DNA of 64,000 nucleotides, from the NCBI GenBank assembly GCA_002441005.1, contig DJWO01000001.1, positions 62,001 to 126,000 of the forward strand, in the 5' to 3' direction. Position numbers and translations under genes: made by a program. Positions 50,920 to 60,225 of the stretch are shown here, in pieces (the stretch's first letter is position 1; each line of letters opens with the position of its first letter). This stretch comes from Candidatus Aminicenantes bacterium UBA6228. Its GTDB lineage: Bacteria; Acidobacteriota; Aminicenantia; Aminicenantales; Saccharicenantaceae. Below the pieces are notes generated by a model. The model did not search any database, had not been told where the DNA came from, and worked only from the letters and a program-made list of their open reading frames with translations.

Positions 50920-52731
50920 ATGACGAAAAACAAAATCCTGCTGATAGACTTCGACAACGAGTTCCTGAAATTTCTGGGCCAGGCCTTAAGCCAGGAAGGG
51001 TATGAAATCCAGACAGCAACTGATGGCCTGGCCGGCTTTGAAAAATTTTCTGAGTTTCAACCGGATCTGGTCATCATGGAAGCGATGCTGCCCAAATTCC
51101 ACGGTTTTGAACTCTGTTCGCGTATTACTTCCCATCCGACCAAAAAAGCACCGGTTATAATTGTTACCGGAATTTACAAAGATTCTGTTTATAAAACCGA
51201 GGCTTTAAAAAGCCTGGGAGCTTCCGCCTTTTTTGAGAAGCCATTGAATCTCGAAGCCCTGCTGACCAGAGTTTATGAGCTGATTGGTAAGCCAGAGGTC
51301 AAAAAGCACCAGGTTAAGACTGAAGAAGATAAAGACCTGGATGAGTTATTGAAACAAGCTCTGGCTTCGGCTTATACTCCTGCTCAGTCTTCACCAACTG
51401 TCAAAACAGTTGAAAAGACTCCCCGGAGAGAAGAAATTAGAAAGACTCCACCTACCCCCCAGGATGATGAAATAGATCTGATTTTGAAATCGAAACTTAA
51501 AGACCTGATTTCAACTTCAGAGGAAAAAACAGCGGCAGCCGCCGTTCACCAGGCCCCGGCTTCAGCTCCGCCTAAAAAGGCTGAAGCCCCCAGGCCGGCA
51601 CCAGTGACTCAAACTAAAAAGCCGGAACCGGCTGTAAGTCAAGCCTCAACCGGAAGCCAGGCTGTTAAAAAGCTGGCTGAAAAAGAAGCAAAGACTACCG
51701 GTCTCAGTCAAACTATGAGACCTGAACCAAGAGCTCCCCAGAAATCTGATCAACCGAGAACCAGTCCTCCAGCGGCGGCCAGTTTCGAAGAGACCTCCAG
51801 GCCAGCACCGGCTGCCGTTAATCCTTTTAAGGCTTATACCGAAAGCAACGGGAAAAAGAGTACCAGGAAGAGTCCGGCCAAATATATTGGCCTGGCGGCC
51901 TCGGCCCTGGCCGTCATCGGGCTGGTTGCCTTTTTAACTTTAAACAAGAAAAAAACTCCAGAATTTTCGGGCCAGCCGGCCAACCAGACAGCTGCCCTGC
52001 AAACAGCTGGAGCTGATCAGAACCAGAGCCTGCCAGTTCAAGACAATCTTAATAAGGAAGAAGATATAAATAAAGAAATCGAAAAACAGATGGCCGAATA
52101 CCGCAGTCAGCAGGCCCGGGCAGATAAAAATGCTCCCTCTGCCGCCAATCAGAACCTGAAAGGCAGCCCGGCCGGCCGGACTTCTAATAAAACGGCGGCT
52201 ATTCCGGCTGCACCTATTATTCCTGAGGAAACACCAAAAATAGAAGTAAATATGGAGAGCGGACAACAAACCACAGTTCCAGCTCAATCTAATCCAGCTC
52301 CAGTGACCTCCGTTCAACCTGAAGAAACAAAAGTGAACAATGAAGAGCCTCCGGTCACAGCCAGTCAGGACAATCAGGCCAAAACTGAAGACCAGCCGGT
52401 TAGCCTGGCCAGCCAGAAGGCTAAGCCAGGGGAAGTCTTTCCCCTTTCTGCCGTTGATGTCGAACCAAAAGTAGTTAAGAGTATAGACCCCATCTACCCC
52501 GAAGTTGACCGACGGGCAGGCGTCAGGGGCAATATTATCGTCAACGCCCTGATTTCAGAAAATGGCGATGTCCTGGAGGCGGTGGTAATTAGGGGAATCA
52601 GTGGCTCAGTCACTTTAGAGAAAGAGGCCGTTTCGGCCGTCAAAAAATGGAAGTTCTTGCCAGCTGAAAAAGATGGTGTTAAAGTAAAGGTCTGGAAACC
52701 AATTACCATTGGTTTCGGTTTAAATAAATAG
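50920..52731 (+). CDS. Receiver-TM-TonB fusion protein with degenerate receiver
   Basis: 603 residues from ATG 50920, which AGAGGG precedes; the frame stays open to a TTG at 50902. Residues 5-120 are a response-regulator receiver: ILLIDFDNEF, PDLVIMEAMLPKFHG, VIIVTG, and FFEKPL with the conserved Lys107. The phospho-acceptor is Glu54 instead of Asp and one of the acidic pair is Phe11. Residues 120-320 are Pro/Ala/Lys rich and disordered. One membrane helix follows (IGLAASALAVIGLVAFLTL, about 322-341), then a disordered linker to 515 and a TonB C-terminal domain (VVKSIDPIYPEVDRRAGVRG, LEKEAVSAVKKWKFLPAEKDG). Presumably spans the inner membrane with the receiver inside. No exbB/exbD nearby. Confidence 0.85.
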   Translation: MTKNKILLIDFDNEFLKFLGQALSQEGYEIQTATDGLAGFEKFSEFQPDLVIMEAMLPKFHGFELCSRITSHPTKKAPVIIVTGIYKDSVYKTEALKSLGASAFFEKPLNLEALLTRVYELIGKPEVKKHQVKTEEDKDLDELLKQALASAYTPAQSSPTVKTVEKTPRREEIRKTPPTPQDDEIDLILKSKLKDLISTSEEKTAAAAVHQAPASAPPKKAEAPRPAPVTQTKKPEPAVSQASTGSQAVKKLAEKEAKTTGLSQTMRPEPRAPQKSDQPRTSPPAAASFEETSRPAPAAVNPFKAYTESNGKKSTRKSPAKYIGLAASALAVIGLVAFLTLNKKKTPEFSGQPANQTAALQTAGADQNQSLPVQDNLNKEEDINKEIEKQMAEYRSQQARADKNAPSAANQNLKGSPAGRTSNKTAAIPAAPIIPEETPKIEVNMESGQQTTVPAQSNPAPVTSVQPEETKVNNEEPPVTASQDNQAKTEDQPVSLASQKAKPGEVFPLSAVDVEPKVVKSIDPIYPEVDRRAGVRGNIIVNALISENGDVLEAVVIRGISGSVTLEKEAVSAVKKWKFLPAEKDGVKVKVWKPITIGFGLNK

Positions 52732-52757
52732 ACCGGAGAGAAGTAAGGAGTCAAAAG

Positions 52758-52997
52758 ATGGGCATCTCAAAAGATCAAGAAGAGCTTTATAAGAAGACTC
52801 TGGAAGATGTGCGCAGCCAGCTTTCAGATATTGACGCCGAGGTAGAAAAAGAGCTGCAGCGGGTCAGACAAACCCTGGCTCAACTGCAGGAGCAGAAAAA
52901 ATCATTGAAGATGGTTTATGAAGGAATTGCCAAGCTCCTCGGAATCGAAAGTGATCTGGAAGACGACTCGGCTGAGACTAGCATCCCAAAGATGTAA
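52758..52997 (+). CDS. Small coiled-coil protein
   Basis: 79 residues. Heptad-like KTLEDVRSQLSDIDAEVEKEL and VRQTLAQLQEQKKSLKMVYEGIAKLLG predict a coiled coil over most of its length; the tail is acidic. TAAGGAG stands 8 bases before ATG 52758, 26 bases after the receiver-TonB gene, so they are probably co-transcribed and may interact. No family recognised. Confidence 0.7.
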   Translation: MGISKDQEELYKKTLEDVRSQLSDIDAEVEKELQRVRQTLAQLQEQKKSLKMVYEGIAKLLGIESDLEDDSAETSIPKM

Positions 52998-53138
52998 TCA
53001 TTGATATAGAAGCAACCTGGCCAGAGCCTCACCTTTCTTTCGATTGACCTTTAAAACCGAGAGGGAAAAGGGTCTTGTCTTGCCAAATAGCTCTTTTTGA
53101 GGTATTTTTATACTTTAAATTTTACCCTGGATACCCTG

Positions 53139-53786
53139 ATGTTTATGCTTATTGGCTTTCTGATCGGGTTCTTTGCAGCTGTTCCGGTTGGCCCGGTCAA
53201 TATTTACATTGTCTCTCAGACTCTCAAGAGAGACTTTTTTCATGGGATGATAGCCGGGCTGCTCACTGCCCTGCTTGATCTGACTTTCTGTTTAGTTTCT
53301 CTTATTGGCTTCTTTCATATTTCTCTAAATCTTTCAGATTATAGTTTCTGGCTTAAACTGGCCGCTGGAGCCATCTTGCTTTTTCTTGGCTTGAAATTAT
53401 TTCACGATGCCAGGGCTTTTAAGCTCAATACCGAAAAAAATGGTCCGGTTTCCAAAACTGCCCGGCCTCTCTTCGGGGTAATTCTATTGTATGTCTCCAA
53501 TCCCTCTCTCTACGCTTTCTGGATTGGAGTGGCCGGGGCAGTGAATGCTCATGGCCTGCTTAAGAACGGATTCTGGCCAGCTGTCTTCTTCGGTCTATCC
53601 TGCGGCCTGGGTGCTCTTCTCTGGTACTTCTTTTTAGTCAGGCTGGTTTCTCATCATCAAGCCAGATTCCAGGAGACTACTTTTAAAAAATTGTTTATCA
53701 TCCTGGGACTCTTTTTGATTGGTTTTGCTCTTTTTACTTTTGTTTCAGCCTTTGCCAATATTAAACTGGCCGGCCAGGTGTTTTGA
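53139..53786 (+). CDS. LysE/RhtB-type exporter
   Basis: About 215 residues with six membrane helices. FMLIGFLIGFFAAVPVGPVNIYIVSQTL is the family signature (P-x-G-P with following Asn), then FFHGMIAGLLTALLDLTF, LKLAAGAILLFLGLKLFHDARAF and a long C-terminal helix. Amino acid or small-solute efflux is inferred from family. ATG 53139 and 53145 are both possible; the frame also extends to a TTG at 53097. Alone in a small gap before addA. Confidence 0.8.
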   Translation: MFMLIGFLIGFFAAVPVGPVNIYIVSQTLKRDFFHGMIAGLLTALLDLTFCLVSLIGFFHISLNLSDYSFWLKLAAGAILLFLGLKLFHDARAFKLNTEKNGPVSKTARPLFGVILLYVSNPSLYAFWIGVAGAVNAHGLLKNGFWPAVFFGLSCGLGALLWYFFLVRLVSHHQARFQETTFKKLFIILGLFLIGFALFTFVSAFANIKLAGQVF

Positions 53787-53827
53787 ATCTGGACTCGATA
53801 AAATAGTTTTCTTTTTGCTTACCTTTT

Positions 53828-53836
53828 TGCTAATAT
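53828..53836 (+). promoter_or_regulatory. Extended -10 element ahead of addA
   Basis: TGC followed by TAATAT (53831-53836), the same nine bases found ahead of hypC. No clear -35 is seen 17 bases upstream. The addA ATG (53845) is 9 bases after the box and lacks a ribosome site, so a leaderless start is possible. Confidence 0.3.
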
Positions 53837-53844
53837 CCTAATCT

Positions 53845-56800
53845 ATGACCGGGGAGTTAATTCTACCAAAAGATACGGAGGTTTCCAGGCCGGAGTTTAT
53901 CTTACTTGAGGCTTCCGCCGGTACCGGTAAAACTCATGCTCTGACCTTAAGGTTTGCTCAATTTCTGCTGTCAGATAAAATCAGGAATAACCAGCTCAAT
54001 CAAATTCTGGCCATCACCTTCACTCATAACGCCGCCAATGAAATGAAAGACAGAATAATCGGTTGGCTTAAAGTCACCCACTTTGGGCAGGACACGGCCC
54101 GGCTGAAAGACATTAAAGAGCTGGTCAGCCTGCCGGCAGAAGCTTTTCCCGGCCGGGCCGAAGAAAAGCTGGAATATCTTTTTGACCATTACAGCGACTT
54201 TCAGGTCACAACCATTGACAGCTTCATGACCGATGTTTTTAAGGCGTCTGCCATAGAAATGGGCTTCAGCCCTGACTTTGGCATTACTCTCAATACCGCC
54301 CCGGTCATCAATTACGCCTTTTACCGGTATTTAAGAAATATTACAGCCGAATCACAAGATGGACAGTTATTGCTCAGGATTACGGATAGCCTTAAAGAAA
54401 TGAAAGGCAGCGATAAAGCCTTCCTCTGGAATCCGGCTGATGAAATTCTCGAGACCTTTACTCAGTTTTATCGAAAACTGGAGGCTCTTTACCGCCAGCC
54501 TGAAATTAAAAGACCGGAGGAGTTCCAGCTGGAGCTCGAGAAAGCTGAACGTGACTGGCATGGCTCTCTACAAAAATTGCGTCAGCTCTTGATAAATACA
54601 CCTCTGGAAAGAGCTGAGCGCTCGGCCATCTGGCGACGTTTGAACTCAGATAATATAAGGGATTGGTTCGATTGCTCGTTTAAAACTGACCCTGTCAAAA
54701 AAACAGAATCGCCTGATCGGCTGGCGATTTATCAGGAAGTTAATAAAGGCCTGAATGCTTTTAAAGAAAAGCTAAAAAAATATAAAAGGCTCTATGCCGC
54801 CTCTTATTTTCAGCCTCATCTTCAGGTTTATCACCGGCTCCTCGACCGTCTGGATTTTATCAAAAAAGAAAAGGGCCTGATTTTTCTGGACGATGTCAAT
54901 CGCCATCTGGCTGCTTATCTTCAGACCGGCGTGGTGCCCGACATCTATCTTTGCCTCGGTGGCCAGATTTACCATTTCCTGATTGATGAATTTCAGGATA
55001 CCTCCCCTATTCAATGGAAGAATCTGGTACCACTGATCGATAATGCCCTTTCCCAGGGTGGAAGTTTGTTCATCGTTGGCGACACCAAACAGGCAATTTA
55101 TGGCTTCCGGGAAGCTGATTATCAGATCATGGTTGACCTGAAAAAAGGGGACGAAAAATTCTATTCAGTTGAGGTCTGTGTCAAACCGCTGGTTACCAAC
55201 CGCCGTAGCCGGCAAGCTATCCTTGATTTTGTCTCGAGCATTTTCCCCAAAGGAATTAAGAGCCTGGATGTCGGCCAGGATAATAAGAAAATGGCTGATA
55301 AGATAGAGCCCTGGAAGCAAGCCGCCAACAGCAGCGGGCTGGATAACTTCGAATGTCAGGGAGTTGAGGATAAAACTCAAGGTGGCGGTGACATTTTTCC
55401 CGGTTACGTGGAAATGGAGTTTTTTCAACCGCCCCAAAAATCAAAAAATAAGGACGAACAGACCGAAGATAATGGCGAAGAAGTTCCCTCCGGGCCGGAG
55501 GCCGAAGAAGAGGTTGAGCTGGAAGACGCAGCCCTCAAAAAAAGAGTTCAGGAACTGATCCCTGATCTTCAAAAACGTGGCTATGACCTCTCGGATATAA
55601 CCATTTTAGCCTACAAAAACGAGACGGTGGTCAGAGCCGCCTCCTGGTTAAATGAGAAACAAATCCCCTTTGTGACCTTTTCTTCACTTGATATCAGACA
55701 GCGGCCGGTTATTAAAGAAATTATGGCTCTGTTGCAGTTTCTTGATTTTCCACTCGATAATCTGAACTTTTCTACTTTTCTTCTTGGCGGTCTTTTTCAA
55801 AACAAGCTCAGAGCTGATGGCCATTCCGGGCAAGAAAGGGAGAAACTTGCGGAATTCATTCTGGAAACCAGGCTCAGGAGCGGCCAGAAAGATTATCCCC
55901 TTTACACTTATTTCAAGCAAAAATATCAGGATCTCTGGGAATCATATTTTGAGCCTCTTTACAGGACAGTTGGCTATTTGCCTCTTTATGATCTGGTCAG
56001 CGAGATTTACCGCACCTTTTCTGTTTTTGATCCCGGCCTTACCGGTGATGAACAGTCTTCGCTGATTAAACTTCTGGAAGTTATAAAACAATTTGAGGGT
56101 GAGGGCGGCAGCAATCTCCGGGATTTTATGCGATTTTCCGGAGAAGAAACAGAAGACACTTCAGTTTGGACAGTGGATGTGCCCGAAAGTATTAAGGCGG
56201 TCAGGATTATGACCATCCATAAGGCCAAGGGACTTGAATCCCCGGTGATCATTTTGCTTCTCTACCGCGAACAAAGCCAGTCTATTCCCTTTTTCCTTAA
56301 AGAAGAAGATAGCGGCCAGGGGCCGGCCCGGGTAAAGGTTCTTAAGCTTTCTAAAGACATCATTTCCGACGATGAAGAATTAAAAGAAATCCACCAAGAA
56401 GCCACCAGAAAGGAACTGGCCAATCGGTTGAATACTTTTTACGTCGCCCTGACCAGAGCTAAAGAAGAGCTTTATATTTTAGGGCAGCGTGGCCAAAAAA
56501 ATTATTTCCCTTTTAACTTTTTAGAATCATTAGGTTTTCCACTAGATCAGAAATTTCAATCGGCCGAAGAGAAGCCGGCCAGAAAAGCCAGGCAAACAGC
56601 TGGCGGCCTTCCCGGCCAGCTGGAAATGCCGAATCCACCTCTCAGTTTTCTCCATGAAGCTCCGGACAGATTCCGTCTGGTTAAAAATCTTCCCCATTAC
56701 CGTCAGGAGAGGCGTGGTGAGTTAATTCATGCCATCCTCGAGAAAATTGATTTCCTGGAAGAGAACCTTGAGGAGCAACTGGAAAAAATCATCTCTGACC

Positions 56801-57162
56801 GGGCCTTCCGAAAATATCAGGCAGAAGAAAAGGAAGAGGCCAGAAAATCTCTCCTCCAGTTTTTAAAGAGACCGGAGGTGGCTGAATTTTTTAGACAGCG
56901 GCCGGGCCGGGAGGTAAGAACAGAAGCCGATATGGTAAATAGACAAGGTGAGCTTTACCGCACTGACCGCCTGCTGATCGAGCCTGAAGTCATCTCGATT
57001 ATTGATTTTAAAACAGGCCAGTTCTCCGATGAGGCTATTAAAAAAGGTCACGCCAGGCAGGTAAAAAACTATAAGGCTATTCTCGAAGAAATATATCCAG
57101 GCAGAAAGATAAGTGGCTGGCTTCTTTATATTGATTCTGCTGAGCGGGAGGAGGTTCTTTGA
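53845..57162 (+). CDS. addA: AddA-like UvrD-family helicase-nuclease
   Basis: 1105 residues. Subunit of the double-strand-break resection enzyme that loads RecA. SF1 helicase motifs: EASAGTGKTHALTLRF (I), LAITFTHNAANEMKDRI (Ia), FLIDEFQDTSPIQW (II), FIVGDTKQAIYGFREAD (III), VRIMTIHKAKGLESPVII (V) and TFYVALTRAKEELYIL (VI). The nuclease domain at the end (VISIIDFKTGQFSDEA) is a PD-(D/E)-x-K type. Between motifs there is an extra acidic insert near residue 533 (EEVPSGPEAEEEVELED). AddB starts inside its last codon. Confidence 0.92.
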   Translation: MTGELILPKDTEVSRPEFILLEASAGTGKTHALTLRFAQFLLSDKIRNNQLNQILAITFTHNAANEMKDRIIGWLKVTHFGQDTARLKDIKELVSLPAEAFPGRAEEKLEYLFDHYSDFQVTTIDSFMTDVFKASAIEMGFSPDFGITLNTAPVINYAFYRYLRNITAESQDGQLLLRITDSLKEMKGSDKAFLWNPADEILETFTQFYRKLEALYRQPEIKRPEEFQLELEKAERDWHGSLQKLRQLLINTPLERAERSAIWRRLNSDNIRDWFDCSFKTDPVKKTESPDRLAIYQEVNKGLNAFKEKLKKYKRLYAASYFQPHLQVYHRLLDRLDFIKKEKGLIFLDDVNRHLAAYLQTGVVPDIYLCLGGQIYHFLIDEFQDTSPIQWKNLVPLIDNALSQGGSLFIVGDTKQAIYGFREADYQIMVDLKKGDEKFYSVEVCVKPLVTNRRSRQAILDFVSSIFPKGIKSLDVGQDNKKMADKIEPWKQAANSSGLDNFECQGVEDKTQGGGDIFPGYVEMEFFQPPQKSKNKDEQTEDNGEEVPSGPEAEEEVELEDAALKKRVQELIPDLQKRGYDLSDITILAYKNETVVRAASWLNEKQIPFVTFSSLDIRQRPVIKEIMALLQFLDFPLDNLNFSTFLLGGLFQNKLRADGHSGQEREKLAEFILETRLRSGQKDYPLYTYFKQKYQDLWESYFEPLYRTVGYLPLYDLVSEIYRTFSVFDPGLTGDEQSSLIKLLEVIKQFEGEGGSNLRDFMRFSGEETEDTSVWTVDVPESIKAVRIMTIHKAKGLESPVIILLLYREQSQSIPFFLKEEDSGQGPARVKVLKLSKDIISDDEELKEIHQEATRKELANRLNTFYVALTRAKEELYILGQRGQKNYFPFNFLESLGFPLDQKFQSAEEKPARKARQTAGGLPGQLEMPNPPLSFLHEAPDRFRLVKNLPHYRQERRGELIHAILEKIDFLEENLEEQLEKIISDRAFRKYQAEEKEEARKSLLQFLKRPEVAEFFRQRPGREVRTEADMVNRQGELYRTDRLLIEPEVISIIDFKTGQFSDEAIKKGHARQVKNYKAILEEIYPGRKISGWLLYIDSAEREEVL

Positions 57163-60152
57163 AAGTAACCATTGTTCCGGCCGGGGTTAATCTCATCGAG
57201 CTTTTGGCCAGACACTTAGTGGCTTCCTCTACTGACTTCAGCCGTATCCTGGTCGTTTTCCCCGAGCAAAGGCCAGGTCATTATCTGAGGAAGACTCTCG
57301 GCGAAATGATCGGCCGCAGTTTCCTGCCTCCCTCTATCTTTTCCCTGGATGAGTTTATTGATTTTTCCTACAGCCGCTTTCTTCAGAGAGATGAACCTCT
57401 GCTCGAAACGGTGGAGGCGATCAGCCTCTTATATAACTTAAATGAGGCCAATCTGGAAAACTCTTTTCGCGGGCAGAAAGAGTCGAGGCTGACCTTTGAT
57501 GAGTTTTTCCCCATCGGCAATAAGATTTTTCAGGATCTCGAAGAACTCAAAATGGGGTTGATAACCCCGGATAAGTTTCTGGCCATAGATGAGCTGGCCG
57601 GTGAAAAAATACCGGAGAAAACCAGAGCCAGACTGCAGAAAATGTCTTATTTTTATGAGCATTTTTACCGGGAGGTGGAACGCCAGGGCTTTTCAACTCC
57701 GGCCAGCCGGCTCGAAAAAGTTCTGGAAAAAATTGAACCTGGCTGGTTTAGCTCCTTTGATGAAGTTATTCTGGCCGGTTTTTACCTTCTGACCTCCGCC
57801 GAATTTGAACTGCTCAATAAAGTGCTGGAGGCAGAAAGAACCCGGTTATTTGTCCTCAAAGGGACCGGCTGGGAAGACCTGCTGAAAAGAATCAGAGCTG
57901 ACCGGTCAGAAATAGAGGAAATTGACGGACCGGAAGGAATAGCCGAGCCAGAGCTTGAATTCAATCAGAGCCCGGACGGTCATGGCCAGCTTTTTCATCT
58001 AAATAGTCTTCTTCAGGATAAAATTTCCCGGCCTTCCGAGCTCAGCGAAAAACAGGTTATTGTCCTCCCGGCAGTTGAGACTTTAATTCCGGTTGTCGAA
58101 CAGACCCTGGCCCGGCTGCCAGAGACCGGTTACAATATTTCTGTCGGTTATCCCCTGACCAGAACCCCACTATATAATTTCTTTGACTCGCTTTTTAAGC
58201 TGCTGGAAACAGCTGAAGAAGACAGCTCAGATGGAGCTTCGGCTCGGCCGCCAGAAGAAAGGTTCAGGCTCTATGTCTCCGATTATCTTAATTTTGTGCT
58301 TCATCCTTATACCAAAAATATCTATTTCCCGACGACACCCAGGACAGCTGAACACACCAGAATACTCTTTCATCTCATGGAAAATAATTTTAACCAGAAA
58401 AAAGGCCGGCTTTTCTGGTCGCTGGAGGAAATGGCTGCTGATCCAGATCTCAGGGACAGTCTGGAAAAATACACCGGCGAAAATCCGGCCTATCCTCGAA
58501 GCTCCGAATTCATTCAGCATCTTCGCTCGATACACCAGCAGACCATTATTCCCTTCCTGAGCCTTAAAAATATCAATGACTTCGCAGCCAAATTAATTGG
58601 TCTTCTGGATTTTATTTCAGAAGAAAGCACTGCGCCTCTTCATGTTTTATTTGAGCCTTATGCCCGGGCCTTTTACCAGCAACTGGAAATTCTCCAGAGC
58701 CAGCTTCTGACCAGACAGAAATTCAGCCGGCGCTCTGGTTATTTTCAGCTATTCCGGCGTTTGTTTTCTGAGGCCCGCGTCCGCTTTCCAGGCACACCGC
58801 TTCGTGGCCTGCAGGTCCTTGGTTTCTGGGAAACGCGCTGCCTCCAGTTTGATGATGTCTATCTTCTCGATCTGAACGATGATGTTCTGCCCGGGACGAG
58901 CAAAGTTGATTCGCTTCTTCCTGCACCCTTAAGAAAGGCTCTTGGCCTCCGTTATCATGAAAATCTGGAAAAAAGAATTGAATATTATCTCAGCCTGTTA
59001 GTGGCCGGAGCAAAGAACATTCATTATTTCTTTATCGAAAATGATGAAAAACAGAAAAGCCGCTATATAGAAAAATCCCTCTGGAAAAAGCAAAAGAAAG
59101 AAAAAGAAACAGACGAAAATAAATATATTAAAAAAGTCAGCTATCGTCTTGCTCTCCAGACACCAAACCCGCCCGATATCCCCAAGACAGAAAAAATCCT
59201 CGGCTATCTCGACAATATGACCTTCAGCGCTTCCAGCCTGAATACCTATCTTAAGTGTCCGGTCGAGTTTTTCTATGCCCACGTTCTCGGGCTGAGTGAA
59301 AAAGAAGAACTGGCCGAATCGCTGGAAAGTAGCGAAATCGGGACGCTGGTTCATGCCATTTTAAGACAGTATTTCTGGCCTGACCTGAAGAAAAAAATGC
59401 TACCCGAATCGGATACCGACAGGTTAAAAACTCTGATTGATGCCGAATTTAACCAGCGGCGTTATCCTTCACCGCTCACCGGCAGTCTCTTTTTGATGAG
59501 AAAACAGATAGAACAACATTTAGAGGAATTTCTCCTGGCTTACCAGCAAAAAGTGGCCGGCGAGCTCCAGGCTGCCGGACAGAATCTAATCCTGCTGGCG
59601 CTGGAAAAAGATCTGAAACTCGATTATAAGCTGGGCCAAAGGACCTTTCAGTTCAAGGGAAAGATTGACCGGATAGAAAAGCGCGGCGAGTATCTTTGTC
59701 TCCTTGATTATAAGACTTCAGCCAGCGAAAAGAACCAGGTAATTAATATTGATAAGCTCGAGCTTGGAGATCGAAGCTCCTGGCCCCAGGCCATAAAAAG
59801 TTTACAGCTTCCTTTCTATCAGCTTCTGGCTTCAGCCAAATATAAACTGCCGCCCGAAGATATTTATTCAGCGGTCATCATTCTGGGCAGGAACCATCTC
59901 AACGAAAAGATTGAATATTCGCCGCTTAAAGGCAGAAAAGGAAGCAAGCCAAAAGGCCAGGTGGAGAAAATTTTCCCTTTATCGGAATCAGATGAAGAGA
60001 AGCTAAAGCGTCAGCAATATTTCCGGTTGATAGAACAGGTGATTGATCAATTGCTGCTGGAAATTGTCGATAGCAACCAGCCCTTTTCAGCCAGATTCAA
60101 GGCCGAAGACAGCTGCACCTATTGTCCCTTTACCAGCTTTTGTGGCCAGTAA
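57159..60152 (+). CDS. addB: AddB-like nuclease/inactive helicase subunit
   Basis: 997 residues from a TTG (57159) that overlaps the addA stop as TTGA and follows GGAGGAGG. The N-terminal region (RILVVFPEQRPGHYLRKTLG) takes the place of Walker A but lacks the G-x-x-x-x-G-K-T residues, so it is probably an inactive helicase core. The C-terminal nuclease (KGKIDRIEKRGEYLCLLDYKTS) is intact, and four cysteines staple it: one in YLKCPVEFFYAH and three in CTYCPFTSFCGQ at the very end, the AddB-type [4Fe-4S] pattern. Forms a complex with AddA. Confidence 0.9.
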   Translation: MKVTIVPAGVNLIELLARHLVASSTDFSRILVVFPEQRPGHYLRKTLGEMIGRSFLPPSIFSLDEFIDFSYSRFLQRDEPLLETVEAISLLYNLNEANLENSFRGQKESRLTFDEFFPIGNKIFQDLEELKMGLITPDKFLAIDELAGEKIPEKTRARLQKMSYFYEHFYREVERQGFSTPASRLEKVLEKIEPGWFSSFDEVILAGFYLLTSAEFELLNKVLEAERTRLFVLKGTGWEDLLKRIRADRSEIEEIDGPEGIAEPELEFNQSPDGHGQLFHLNSLLQDKISRPSELSEKQVIVLPAVETLIPVVEQTLARLPETGYNISVGYPLTRTPLYNFFDSLFKLLETAEEDSSDGASARPPEERFRLYVSDYLNFVLHPYTKNIYFPTTPRTAEHTRILFHLMENNFNQKKGRLFWSLEEMAADPDLRDSLEKYTGENPAYPRSSEFIQHLRSIHQQTIIPFLSLKNINDFAAKLIGLLDFISEESTAPLHVLFEPYARAFYQQLEILQSQLLTRQKFSRRSGYFQLFRRLFSEARVRFPGTPLRGLQVLGFWETRCLQFDDVYLLDLNDDVLPGTSKVDSLLPAPLRKALGLRYHENLEKRIEYYLSLLVAGAKNIHYFFIENDEKQKSRYIEKSLWKKQKKEKETDENKYIKKVSYRLALQTPNPPDIPKTEKILGYLDNMTFSASSLNTYLKCPVEFFYAHVLGLSEKEELAESLESSEIGTLVHAILRQYFWPDLKKKMLPESDTDRLKTLIDAEFNQRRYPSPLTGSLFLMRKQIEQHLEEFLLAYQQKVAGELQAAGQNLILLALEKDLKLDYKLGQRTFQFKGKIDRIEKRGEYLCLLDYKTSASEKNQVINIDKLELGDRSSWPQAIKSLQLPFYQLLASAKYKLPPEDIYSAVIILGRNHLNEKIEYSPLKGRKGSKPKGQVEKIFPLSESDEEKLKRQQYFRLIEQVIDQLLLEIVDSNQPFSARFKAEDSCTYCPFTSFCGQ

Positions 60153-60225
60153 ATTAAGAACCGGTAAACTTTTTTGAGCGGATTTTCGTTTAACTTTAAA
60201 ACATCTGAAAATGAAAGGTTGATAA

